A stretch of DNA of 64,000 bases from positions 13,093,444 through 13,157,443 of the forward strand of contig CM072896.1 of NCBI GenBank assembly GCA_037013685.1, in the 5' to 3' direction. Positions 12,601-24,618 of the stretch are shown here, piece by piece. This DNA is from Acridotheres tristis (taxonomy: Eukaryota > Chordata > Aves > Passeriformes > Sturnidae). The translations under genes and the position numbers were made by a program. The notes beneath the pieces are model-generated. The model had not been told where the DNA came from, did no database searches, and saw only the letters and a list, made by a program, of their open reading frames with translations. Numbering within the stretch: the first letter of the stretch is position 1; the number at the start of each line of letters is the position of its first letter.

Positions 12601-15600
12601 TTTAAGTTTCACAAAAAATTCTTAACCTGTTTTGGTTATCTATGTCTGAAAAACTTAAATGTATCCTTGCAAATATTCTACAAAAGATGTCAAATCCTGT
12701 TCCATACCAGTTAAGTACCTCTTCGTATTCTATTTCATATACTCCTCTGTCAGGATTACCTAACACATGAGCATCACAGGGAATCATTTGATGAAATGCA
12801 ATACAAAATTATTTTACAGCAAAAAAATCTCAATTCAGCTCTTCTTAGCTGGCTACAATTTCTAAAATGAAGCGTTTGTTCAAAAATAGTTTTGGTTGCA
12901 AACAAGTATTTCTCCTCTAACGTCATTTCAGCATTTGCAGACTGCAAAATAACTGATTTCCTAAGCAGTAATGAATGGAATATTCCATGTAGATCAGGGA
13001 GAGAAGAAAGTGGCAAGGAAAGAGTAATGCATATTGCAAGAGAAATGCTATTTTGAGCCTTGAATTAACCTAGAATTTCATTTCCTTTTGTAAGGCTGTA
13101 ATGCAGTGACAAGGCAAAGTTTGAACTCGCAGGCATTGTATTCTCAGCCTAATTAGCACAGATGGGAAAAGTAACATTTGGGCACAAAACAACCTCCTGT
13201 GTCCTCTGAAACACTAACCTGACAGTTCCATACAGCAGTAAGAACGTTATTACATTAATTTTCCACAAGAGACATTGAAAGCAGCTTGTAAACTCAGTTC
13301 CCACTATCTTGTCCCATTAGGTCCCCCACTAACACCTTTGCTGCAAACATAATGAAGTATATAGAAAAAATTCAACGAGCAATTTCAAGCTATTAAATCT
13401 TATCTGCATCATTTGGCTTTTATCCCAAGATGTACAATTGACTGTATTTTGCATCAAAACAACTCTAGAATATATTGTGCTTCTAGAGCACTCCTGTTAA
13501 ACTTTCTGCAATTTTGCTCCCAGCTCTTCCATACATTTTGGGAGAAGTGGTGGGGTGTGGGGGGCTGCTAGAGGTGGGAAAGGGGCTGACCTGGTATATA
13601 AGGAAACCAATCTTTGCAAAATCACACATTTTATTCTGTGGGCCGGTGATTTCTTTATAGGACAAACCTGAATGCAATTTTAAGATAAATCTTACACCAT
13701 TCAACCACTAAGACGATGATTTTTACCCTGTGTGTCCAAATCAATCCAGAGATATTTTTCCTTTTTACACTGTCTATAAAATCTTTGAAGAATTTCTACT
13801 GTGACCATGTAGGTGAAGTTATCACTACTACAAAGCATCAGGGAGAAAAATACGCATCTATCAGACTGCTGAAACTGGCTGAACCCAGACAGAAGGCTAA
13901 AAGTTCTAACTTCAAAAAACAAAAAAAGAACAAGTTAAGCTGATGAAACATTGCTGTGTCAGAAAAGGGAGGGAGGAATTACCTTCATATCTGAATGCAC
14001 AAAATGTATCTCACAAAGAAATTCTTGCATAGCCCAAGTATTCTTTTGGGAAAACTGAAGGCTGGGAGAAATTAACAAAGTGCAAGTGTCCAAAAAGTTA
14101 ATTAAAACTAAGGAAATGCATTTTTAGGTAACTTGGCGCATATCCAGTATCTAGGCCAGAAGCATCTTCAATGACTACGACAAGACATCCAGTCAGTCCA
14201 AATGCACATTTCTTGCACAAACAGCTCAAGGAACCCAAATAGCACATGGAAACTTGTCTTGTCCCTCACGCTCTGTCCATGAAGGGAAAAGAGTAACAAT
14301 CCTGCTCATCACTGAAATTTCTCTCAGCCACCTCGGTACAAGATTAATCTTCTGCAGATTAATCCTGACTATAATTATCTTAAATTAAGAATTAATCACT
14401 TTTGTTCTCTTGCCTTCTTTGGGACACTTTTAGAACTAAGGATCATTATCATATCATTTTTCTCCTCTCCCACTTGCCACCACCCTTCCAACAAGACCCA
14501 TTAGTCCTGTCACAGCAAGCACATAACTCCCTTCAAGTTGCCAATGAAGACTATGGGATGTAGAAGAGACCTAACCAGAGAGGTATAGAAAAGGCATTTC
14601 TTTGCTGAGGATTTGTGGATCAGGCTGCTTATCATGACCAAGCACTCTAAACACTTCAGAGCAGACAAAGTCATCTCATAACAAGTGTGCTTGAAATGTA
14701 GCAATGCATGCACTGCCCAAATAGGAGCAGGATGCACAACCGAGGTACATTAGAGCCCTTTACCAAGCACTGCACCACTACAATTGATTTAAAGTTCTTC
14801 TGGTAACTGTACATGGCTCTCTCAAGACCCAGCTTCAGCTAACAGTGTCCACACACAGGGGAAGAAATTCCATACCAGTAGACCAAAAGATTTTGTGGCA
14901 AACACCAATACACATTTTCATAAATACAGTGTACAGAGAGATAAGCACTCAAAGATAAGAGCACGATGCATAAAAAAAGTATTTCCTAGCCCAAAAGCAC
15001 TTTCTGCAGCCTTTTCTCTGGAAATACTGTATATAGAAGAAATAAATGTTCAAAAAATATTGACCAATACTCAAATATTCAGCAGGTTTAGCATTTTCAA
15101 AAGAAAAAATAATACAGCTTTTTGAAAACAAATCATACAACTCCTTGAATGAGCAAGTATGTGTTAAATTTGAGATCAAAAGAAAGTTTTTCAAAATGAG
15201 AAATGGGTAAAAAATTCAGATGTAAGACTACTGTAATTAAACAATTTAAGAAAAGAACTTTCCTTTAAATTGTATTGTGAGAAGGAACAGAAAGATATTA
15301 AAGAGCACACCAAAACTTGAATCATAATCATGAAATGCATGAAAAGTCATCCTTTCATGCACTGAAGAGTAAGACATTTTCACATAATACTGTTAGTCAT
15401 TAAAATAATTATTATTCTACTGAATTTGTGAGAAACATTGTGATTTCTTCAATGTCATTCATTCTTATTAAAAACAAATCTTTCTGTCCTCTCAGCTCCA
15501 AGTGATCTCAGTAACAACTATTCTATACAGCTTGGCCAGAAGGAAAAAATGCATTTCCAGTCACCACTATTAATGGCATTAATATTAAAGAAACAAAGGA

Positions 15601-17289
15601 TGATTCTCACGTGAGAAACACAAAGGTAAGAGATGGGTTTTTCTTTTCTTGAATTACTTATTAATTCTTTCAGGTTATATTTGGCAGACACTTTTTGTTC
15701 CTTCACAATCTTATTATTTTTCCAGTGTGGCAGATTCTATCTACAAAGCCACCAGATAACTATTAAAGAAAATTCATGCATAGATAAACTATGTGCCAAA
15801 ATAAATCATGCAAAAGAAAACAATGCTTTGGAAAATACTGATTTTGCAGATAAATAATTTCTTCATCTATCCACAAATCTAAAAGTGCATGTGGTTATTT
15901 AAATGCTAATTTGTTCTTGGATTCTATGAGAAAAGCCACACAACACTGAGTTGTCACAGGTGTAACCAGAGAAGCAGGCTCAGCTCAGCCTCACAAGGGC
16001 ATGTCAAATGCTCAACCTCAGCATATTTGAGGAGACATATCAAAGACTCAGTGAAAATCAAGCACTATCATATCTGCAAGCATTTTCTCAGCTACTTTAA
16101 TAAAGAAAGCACTAAAAGTGTAAGATGTCATAATTTATATAGCTACCTTTGAATCTGGCTGCAAAATGTAATTATTACAAGTTCATAAAAAATAATTAGA
16201 TTTTTTTTTAAAAGTGAATTCGTGAGTTGTCTATTTCCATCTAAATTGACAAATTTAGAAATAGCAGGGGTTTATTGCTCGTGTATACATCCTGAACTGA
16301 GCATCAGGATTCTGTTTATTTGCTTTTGAATTCACTTTGATCAGAAGCCTGCCCCTGGAAGACTTTTTCAGCTTTGGTTCAAAACTTACATTCTTTTCTT
16401 TGTACAAAGAGCCTGGATTTCAAATTTTGAAGGCAAAATACATAGCAAGCCAAATATCATTTCTCACTGTAAAGTTAACACACAGAAAGCAATAAAGCTC
16501 CTGAGTAACCCAGGACTATACTAGCTGCTCAAATAGAACAAGCACATCATGAGTGCAGAGAAAGAGTTGATATAAATAACAGGCTATACACACATACAGA
16601 TACAGGCATAAAGGACCAGTACAATACCAAGGAGCACAACAATCAGACATAGCATATAATCAAGCTAACAAGTACTGAGTCTTTACAAACCTTAAGGCAA
16701 AGAAGATACTTGAACATAGTACAATAGGTCAGGGATTTTCACCAGAACAGCTTGTTAATATAACAGGAAGAATGGCTTTGTAATGTGAAAGTGAAGATAT
16801 TGGAGTTAAAGTTCAGAAACAGAAAAACAAAACTAGAGCATCCTGCACTTTAATCATGTACTCTACATATGCAGGTATCTCCTCATAAGACTTCCACTAA
16901 GATCCTGATTAACTGCTTGATGTACCATTCCATTCTGAATACAAACTGCTAATGGTTAAATGCAGATTTTTTCATTGCACTAGAAACCAGACATCCAAAA
17001 GTCTTTCCTCCAGACTACATAATCTTATTAATAAGTTATACAAAATTATCACAATTTTTAAAAGATTAAGAAGACATTACTAGTTGCTTTGTAAACAAAG
17101 ACAACTCCCATATTGTAGGTGAAAATGAGGTTAGTTTAACTTTATCCCTTTTCAAAATACTCACGTTGACAGACACTGAGCAAAGCAAACAAGCCATCAG
17201 CGAGCCTTAACAGCAAAAGAAGCAAACAGGAGCTGCATTAACAGAAACCTAGCCAGTAGTAACATAAAACTATTATTTCCCTTTGCTTG

Positions 17290-17730
17290 GCACTTCCAGT
17301 AGGGCATCTGGAACACTGCATTCCATTTTGGGGCCCTAAAACAAGGAGGAGCAAGTTCTGCAGAGGGCCATTAAGATGGTGAGTTTTTGGAAGCTTCGAC
17401 CCTTAAAAAGAGGTTGAGGGTACAAGACTTCTTTAAACTTGGAGAAGAAGCTCAGAACCTAAAAGTAGCCCTCCAGTACCTATAGTGGGGTTAGCCAGAA
17501 GACAAAGCCACGCCCATTTTGCATGATGGAAAAACCCTAGAAACTACAAACAAATTGAAACAGAAATTTCAATCAAAAATATGGTGGAGTTTTTTCACCA
17601 TGAGGATAGTCAAGCATTGGAACAGATGAACCAAAAAAGTTTTGCATTTCCAGTTCTTGAGATTTTCAAGACTTAGCTGATCAAAATCCTTCACAATGTA
17701 ATTGACCTCATAGGTGATACTGAACTATTT
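17290..17730 (+). mobile_element. CR1 LINE 3' fragment
   Basis: In the plus direction it contains, in CR1 order: 'ggaacactgcattccatttt', 'gcagagggccattaagatgg', 'agccctccagtacctatag', 'gagttttttcaccatgagg', 'gtcaagcattggaacag' and a final 'gatcaaaatccttcacaatg'. These match the last several hundred bases of avian CR1. It is truncated at its 5' end and has small indels. Confidence 0.85.
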
Positions 17731-18249
17731 TGTAATTGCAAGATGTGTAACAAGTTTCCTTTCCACTCTGCCTTGACATCAAATTTTAGCTGAAATTGCA
17801 GACATATCAGCTCTTTCATTATTGCCTCTTTTGCTTTCTTTTTTTGAAAAAAGAATTTGGCAAAAGGCCCTAGAAGAGTGAGCTAGCCTGTCTCTACATG
17901 CCAGACATTAAACACACGGGCATGTGCAAATAGATGGGAAAACCACAGATCAGACCAAAGTCCTTCACCCACTAAACACAAGTGTCCTCATCCAACTGTA
18001 GGACACTCCAGATTGAGTCCCGTGTCCTAAAGCAAAAAATTTCCTTTGAGACATTGTTCAGTGGGGCTTTTTCCAACACCTAAAATCAAATTATTGTGGC
18101 TACTTTTAAATTCAAGCTAAACAGCAGACATCTTAACTTCCCTGGTTTAAAACAATTAAAATACTAAAACAAATCCTACTGATTTAAAGATAAAAAAGAA
18201 TGTCATAAGACTATTTCCTTAGCGATACACTATTGAATTAGGTCAGGGG

Positions 18250-18410
18250 TTTCTTGCAGCGATTCGAGTTTCACCGTGTACTTGTCAGACACCAAGTGTC
18301 GCACCTACAGATGGCACCACAGCTCGCTGCAAACAGCTCCCGAGGCCGCTCCCTCCCGCCCGCTCTGCTCTCACACAGCGCCGGGATCTTGTTTCACATT
18401 TGTTCGCTTT
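18250..18410. promoter_or_regulatory. Intronic CpG-rich patch, possible alternative promoter or enhancer
   Basis: About a dozen CpG dinucleotides occur within some 160 bases (for example 'cccgaggccgctccctcccg' and 'cagcgccgggatc'), while the surrounding intron is nearly CpG-free. It lies downstream of exon C and upstream of the unseen next DLG1 exon, where an alternative first exon for L27-less isoforms would be expected. On the minus strand no ATG starts a recognisable peptide, so any exon here would be noncoding. It could instead be a remnant of a GC-rich insertion. Confidence 0.35.
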
Positions 18411-21400
18411 GCCAGGCACACTTGAGTTCAGTATTTAATGTACACAAGCAAAGGGATGAACCAATCGTCCTTTTCAGATTGCAAACATTCGTTTTTTTAA
18501 ACTAGTTCCTAGTACTGAAAGGATTAACATTCCTTTCCTGCTTTATCACTGTCTTGAATCACCCTCTTTTTTTCAGCTTTTTTTTCCTCATCATTTTGTA
18601 CTGGAGATTGAAACAAATAAAACTGTTAATATTCCAGGGAACATAGAGCATGGAAAAGAAAACAGATTGCTGTGAGCAGGAAAAGTTCTAATACACAACT
18701 TATGGGGACTTCAAACGCCAGTCTTTGGATTCAGGAGCAGGAAGGAAAACACAGAAGTAGGCTACGTGCCATGAGAAGTCCTCAGGCAACCTAAGCTTGT
18801 ATACCACTATTCTATGTATATACACAAGCACACATTGCTAAAAAGTCATTCCCAAAGTCAGCTGTGTAGAAAGTTCTTGTAATTCAATCCTCAATCTCTT
18901 TAGGGGAGCATTATATTCCCACTCTCAAGCAACTCTCACACACACCATCGAAGTGTCAGCTGGAAGAATATTCATTCGGCCCACAGTGACTACAACAAAA
19001 AATTATCAGCAAGGTAAAAGAAACAGGGTTGAAATACATTACTTCAAAGGCTAACAATGTCCAAGCAAGAAAAAAAACCATTCCATTCATATCACCTGCA
19101 GACTCACCAGCCTGGCAAGACACAGAATAGAGTAAAAATAATCTCAAAGTGCATCTAGTGTGCCAATGAGCTTGTGTCTGGTTAATGAACTAACACTAAC
19201 TGAACAGCAGCCTTGAAAGGCTGAAAAGTGAGAATTTATTTTTAAAAAGCTGGCTATGAACAAAATCAGATACACTAAACCCAAATCCCCCCCAGTCTCT
19301 AGTAAATTTCAGCAAGCAAAACAAATCACTCAATTAAACACATGCTGTACTGGAATTATTATGCCCTTGAGTTTATTAAAACCAAATATAAAACAAATTT
19401 TTAAAATATCCTAAGTAGCTAAAAAAGGCATTACTGAAACCGAAATACTTTAAGCATTAAAATATAAATTTTCACAGACTATACATAGCAAGTATGTGGA
19501 ATATAAGCTGTGACTACATGGGAATTTCTCCCCGTAGTTTTTATTAAATTTTAAAATATTGAGGGAAAAGTATTGCCTAGCACGTATACAAAGGAAAAAA
19601 AAGCAGTCACCAAAGAAGAAGGAATTAAGATCAATAAAAAATGTACAAGATTATATGTAACAATTTTCTTATATTGACTAAGATATTCAGATATACTAGA
19701 AAATGAAACCAACACCAAACTACCATTTTTCAAATTTGCTCACCTTCCAACTTAACATGGAAACAGCATTCTAACTAATGAAATACAAGCTAACATTTAC
19801 TGTAAGGGACAGAAATGGGGAGAAAAGCTTGCTTTCAGTTTCACATGAAACTGAATGCATGTTGGGATCAACACCAATATATGCAGCTATGTGTTTAAAT
19901 ACTGGAAGTAAATCTAAAACCTGACTTTCATATACTGACAGTCAAGCAACTGTGATTTTCACATGTTACTCAAGACAAAAAATACGAAGGAAGACAGGTG
20001 GCTTTGTCATAAATGTTCAAATCCAGGCTACTTAGAAAAATAACAAAGTAATCCACACCATATCAGGTTCTGGTAGGTAACACCAGCATGGCCACCAGAC
20101 TGTAGTGGAGAAGCAAACACTGCAGCTGAGAACAGACACATCTCTGGTGAGCTTTCCCAAACCAGGCAATTCTTCCTTTCAAGGCATTAGTAACCTTGCC
20201 ATGATAATGTGCCTGTTGTCATTGGTGCAGCGTTAAGGACAAGGCCTTGTATTCCTGGCAGTTCAATTGCACGAGAGAAAAAAAAACAAAACTAAAGATG
20301 TAACTTTGTAATTAAGTTACAAGGACAACACTACGCTTGTATAGGGCTGGAAACAGTTTCTGCAGGGGGCTGGGAGTGAATAATCACAAAGCCGGGATTT
20401 AACATCACAGACTATTCCTCACCTCAGACATCTGTTTCTCCTATAGAGGAAGCACAAAACATCCTACAGTGGCAACATCATAAGACAAATCTCACAGCAG
20501 CAAATATGTGCTTCAAGGCCAGGCTGCTAGAATTTAGAGTATATTTACTAATAAAAAAATGGTTTGGTAGGGCTATGACTCTTCAATTCCATTACACTGT
20601 TCTTAGGCACATTACAGGGATGATAAAAACCCCCCAAAACATTTAAGCCCTTTAAGACCATTCTGCTGCCTCAAAAGACCTTTAATAAGGGACACTGGCC
20701 TTGTACTGTGCTCTTCCGGTGCTCAGGAAAACATTTTAAAATGCTTTTGTAAGTCTAGCACATTTTGTATAAGAGTAAAATATTATCTTTTTCACATTCT
20801 ATAGATACAGGAAGTTTCTCTTTCCCAATTAAGTGTTCAGTTCTTTCAAGCAGCAGAAAACCTTCCCAATCTTCACTTCTTTCCAGGCTTTAGATCCTTC
20901 ATGCCAATCTCTTCTAAGCACTGAAATCAAATATCTTTTTCATACCATGGTACCTCAAATTTGACAGTATCTTCAGTAAAGCCTTATGCAAACCAAGGAG
21001 AACAGCAGAGTTTTACACCATACTTATGTCAATAATGTGTTCTTTTCATCTATTAACATGCCATGGTTGACTCACCTTAAGGTTCAAAAATTGCCTAGAC
21101 CTTTCCTGAGAAACCAATTGTTAACTATTTAACTTCTATTAGTTTAGCCAAAATGTATGACATTAATTACTTCATTAATTACTTTAACTGCCCAAGGCTT
21201 CATTCTAGTCTTAGCTGGTAAAGCAGCAACATACCATCTCTTCCCATGGTTCAAATTTGTAATTTAATCAGAATGTTTTCATTAATAACCCAAACTAGGA
21301 TGCATTCTTTTGAAAAAATTTAACTGATATATTATCTCAAAAGATAACCTGTTAAACCATGCCAAAAGTTCTACTCAAGTCAGAATTTATCACATTTATG

Positions 21401-23320
21401 GTTTCTTCCTACCGCAAGAATTATGACCACAGTAGAAAGAAACTGTTTGACAAAACTGTCATCAATAACTATGACAGCTATTATTTGGCTCAGTTATGAC
21501 TTTCAAGGAGCCACCAAAAAACTGTAGAATCATTCCCTATACCAGTTAAACCTAAATCCTCCTCTCCTGCCTTACTCGAATGTATTCCATTTTCAAAAGA
21601 AAATTTTGAAATTTGTCCCTCTGCCATTTTCAGGAACTTTATCCATCCTCCATGACTAAGGGCAATTGCAATGACTCTCAATTTGCCTCATTAAGTTCTC
21701 TGCACATGAAAACATGAACTACATTAGGACCAGCTTATTTCAAAACACCTCAGTGGACAAAACAAGCCTTGCCTCACCTTCTGTCTGCAGCTCCTTCTGC
21801 TCCTGCTTCTAAGAGATGCCATTCCCACCATACCTGCAGAAAGGGACATTCTACTGCTCTAAGCCTTAGATTTAAATGATGGCATACAGGCAAACATCAC
21901 AATGGCCCTTTCCATGCTATTTCTCATATACCCTAGCATTGCTCCATTTCCTCCAATCATTACAATTCATTAAGGTGACTCTGATGACAGTAGCCTTCTC
22001 TATGCAATTTCAGCTAACAGATTCCACAGAGACATACAATTAAATTTTTAACAATAATCTTGTGTTACCAAGATTGACAAAAAATCAAAGAAAATAATCT
22101 ATTCCCACATTGCAAGTTCAACTAGAATTTTAATTCCTCAGTATTCAATTACTTACAAACCTGAAAAATACAGTATGCCTAGGCTGCTCAGTTTTTTTCA
22201 TTTAAAGATATTTTAATGGCTGTTCTTTGCAATACATAACTCATGCCCCTGGCTTGGTTGACCTTTTATCTACTGGCCATTTTTTACTTTCCAAAAGAAT
22301 ACAAGTTTTGGATTTCATCTACAGTTTCCGTTAAAGCATTCCTGATATATTTCACACTAGCATCGGCATGATAGATTTGAAAAAAGCTAGATTGAGCACA
22401 AGCATTTTTTTAACTGTACAAACTCATTAACACATCACACACTTCTGATCTGCAGCTAAGTGAACCTTCTTGCACAGTCCCAACAGCTCCTGATAAAGGT
22501 TCACTCATTAAGGCATCCCAGCCACTTTATCTTGCTGAGCATACAAGTTCTCAAGCTTCCCTGCAGGCTACAGCACCAGCCCTTTGGCTGATCTCTTCCC
22601 GTACTCCTCCTGAGTTCTACAATCATTTCATGAAAATGGATCAACAAAGCACACTGCCTTCAGTTACTGTGAAATTCACACACTTTTTCCAGTGCTGTCA
22701 GTTTCCAGGTCACACTTCGAACTAGGTTCACCCCTTCTGGGAACAAAAAATAGCTCTGATGTGAAAATATTCAAGGAATATTTTAAGTTTAAATTGAGCA
22801 GGGTGATCTTGTTTTAGTGGCAAATGTATATCAATGTCCATTTTCCTGATAAGCTTTCTCACCACTCACTAGTGACAACTGGCTGCATATAGTTTCCAAA
22901 AACAAATCCTTCTAGATATAGAAGCAACAGAGAATTTCTTATGATCAGACTGGAAAGGTTCTTAACCAGAAAGCCACAGCTTCAGATTTCCCAAATAATT
23001 AATGAAGTAATGACTCAAGAGTCACAAGTATGGATGAGTATAACCATACTAAACCTGTCAGTGAGGTTCCAAATTCAAAGCATAAATCCAATTTAATGGT
23101 CACTTAATGGTACATTTGACAAACGAGTTTATAAATTTTTGACCAAGCAAAATGCATACATGTTATAAAACATTTCAATAATTAAATCCCCTATGACTAT
23201 TGATCTTAATAATGTACATTTTCTTTGAAAATTAATATTTCATAAAATGAAGGAAACTTAGAGAACAATGTCAAACTAATGGTCTCAACAAGAAAAATAA
23301 AACAGATTTCCAGATCATAC

Positions 23321-23487
23321 CTCTACACTTGGGCTAAGGCTGCTTGGCAATGTTTCTGATGTCACTGTTGTGCTTGGAAGGCTGGAGAAGTCCCAGGTAT
23401 TCACAGGCTGTATTGGTTCAGATGGCTGAGAGTGATCAATGCATTTTGGATTGTCCAATAAGGTCACTTCATAAAATTCTTGAATAT
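23321..23487 (-). CDS. DLG1: DLG1 coding exon C (linker after L27)
   Basis: This 167-base exon starts by completing an Asp codon and ends on a whole codon. It encodes [18 protein letters not shown], then a Ser/Thr/Pro-rich stretch with [13 protein letters not shown] and ending in SLSPSVE. This is the DLG1 segment directly after the L27 domain; in the known protein it is followed by the exon starting KYRYQDED. The acceptor is TTTAG just above 23487 and the donor is GTATGA just below 23321. Its phase fits exon B exactly. The Ser/Thr/Pro-rich part is expected to be disordered and to carry phosphorylation sites in the family. The next exon is not visible anywhere to the left in the window, so the following intron is longer than 23.3 kb. 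The gene as seen here is therefore partial because of the window edge, not broken. Confidence 0.95.
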
Positions 23488-24127
23488 CTAAACATGCAAA
23501 AAAAATGTAGTTAGGCTTGATGATTACTCTAACAATCTGATTTTAACTACATCTTCCTCCTACACAACAAATTAGACAGGGTTTCATCTGTGGGTAAATT
23601 CGTAGGGATCACCACGATCACCATGAACCTCCTCCACCACACACACAACTCGCCCTCTGTGCCCCCACTCACTCTGGGCTTCTGCCACCGAGACCAGGAG
23701 CACAAGATGCAGCAGGAACAGCAAAAGCACATAAAATAACTGCAGTGGAATAGCAGAAGGGATGGGTGTCTATGTTTCAAGTTCTGGTATACATAATTTC
23801 AACTAATGTAGCCTAATGGTTAGCTGAAATCTAGTGTTCAAGGGCAATGTTAGCAGGTCTACTTTGTACAAGTTTCAATTAAATGACCACGGAAATAGAA
23901 GTACACTGATGAAATCAGCAGGAGAGAGAGAGAAGCTGCAAAAAGTTAGGAAAGGGAAAATTGATTAGGATAGGTCATCATCTGCTTTTTCAGTCTTAAG
24001 TACCAGAAGTAGGATGAAACTTAACAGTAGGAATTACCATCATAGCTGTGAACTAATTAACAGCTTCCTCTATAACCTGAAGACTCAGCTGGAAACTTCT
24101 GGGAAACAAAAATTTGGCTGTATTACA

Positions 24128-24618
24128 TTATCTATTCACTCCACGAAGCATCAATAAAAATAACATAATACAAAGAAGCACCAAAAGTGTTCCTATGAAG
24201 TATAGGTGTATCAAACTTGCTACCACAACTGCAATCACACCCATAAACACATATGAAAAAAAAAATAAAAAAGGTATAGGATAAGGGAAGGGCAAACAAA
24301 TGAAGTTGTCCTGTAAAGCTTTTAGTCTCTTATTCAAAGTACAGCTCTGCTAAACAGATTTGCAAACTCTTGATTTTTAATCGCACCAACTTCATAGAAG
24401 ATAAACATACAAGCACAGTAAGCCAAAAGAAATAGGAGCCGGCAATGAACAAGGAGCCTAAGCTGCAGTTTTGTAGTTTTCCAGCAACAGCCCAGAGTCA
24501 GTAACAGAGACACAACAACCAATTCCTTTATAGAGCCACCCCACAAAAGAAAGACCACACAACTAACAGCTGCAACTACTGTTGCTGGAATACCAGTCTT
24601 ATGTGTTCTTATAGACAT
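24128..24618 (-). other. Two overlapping hydrophobic open frames, unrecognised
   Basis: On the minus strand a 94-codon frame (24618-24334) starting MSIRTHKTGIPATVV is followed, with an ATGA-type overlap, by a 69-codon frame (24337-24128) ending LLMLRGVNR. Both have strong hydrophobic stretches that would score as membrane segments. They sit in the intron between exons B and C, about 640 bases upstream of exon C. The minus strand is T-rich here, which alone favours Phe, Leu, Val and Ile codons, so the pattern may be compositional. No homologue comes to mind. A frameshifted retrocopy of a membrane-protein gene is another option. Confidence 0.15.

Larger units (their letters stand above)
1..23320 (-). 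other. DLG1: DLG1 intron following exon C (partial, longer than 23.3 kb)
   Basis: AT-rich noncoding DNA from the donor GTATGA below exon C to the window edge. In known DLG1 the next exon begins KYRYQDED, and I found no sequence able to encode it here. The interval holds CR1 fragments at 2.4, 9.3 and 17.3 kb, a CpG-rich patch at 18.26 kb and an unexplained exon-like pair at 3.4-3.9 kb. Apart from these I see nothing identifiable in it. Confidence 0.8.

Noticed and set aside
17975..18000. Minus-strand codons that could read DEDT, as in the next DLG1 exon (KYRYQDEDTPP)
   Set aside because: The flanking codons do not match and a stop follows within a few codons, so it is coincidence.
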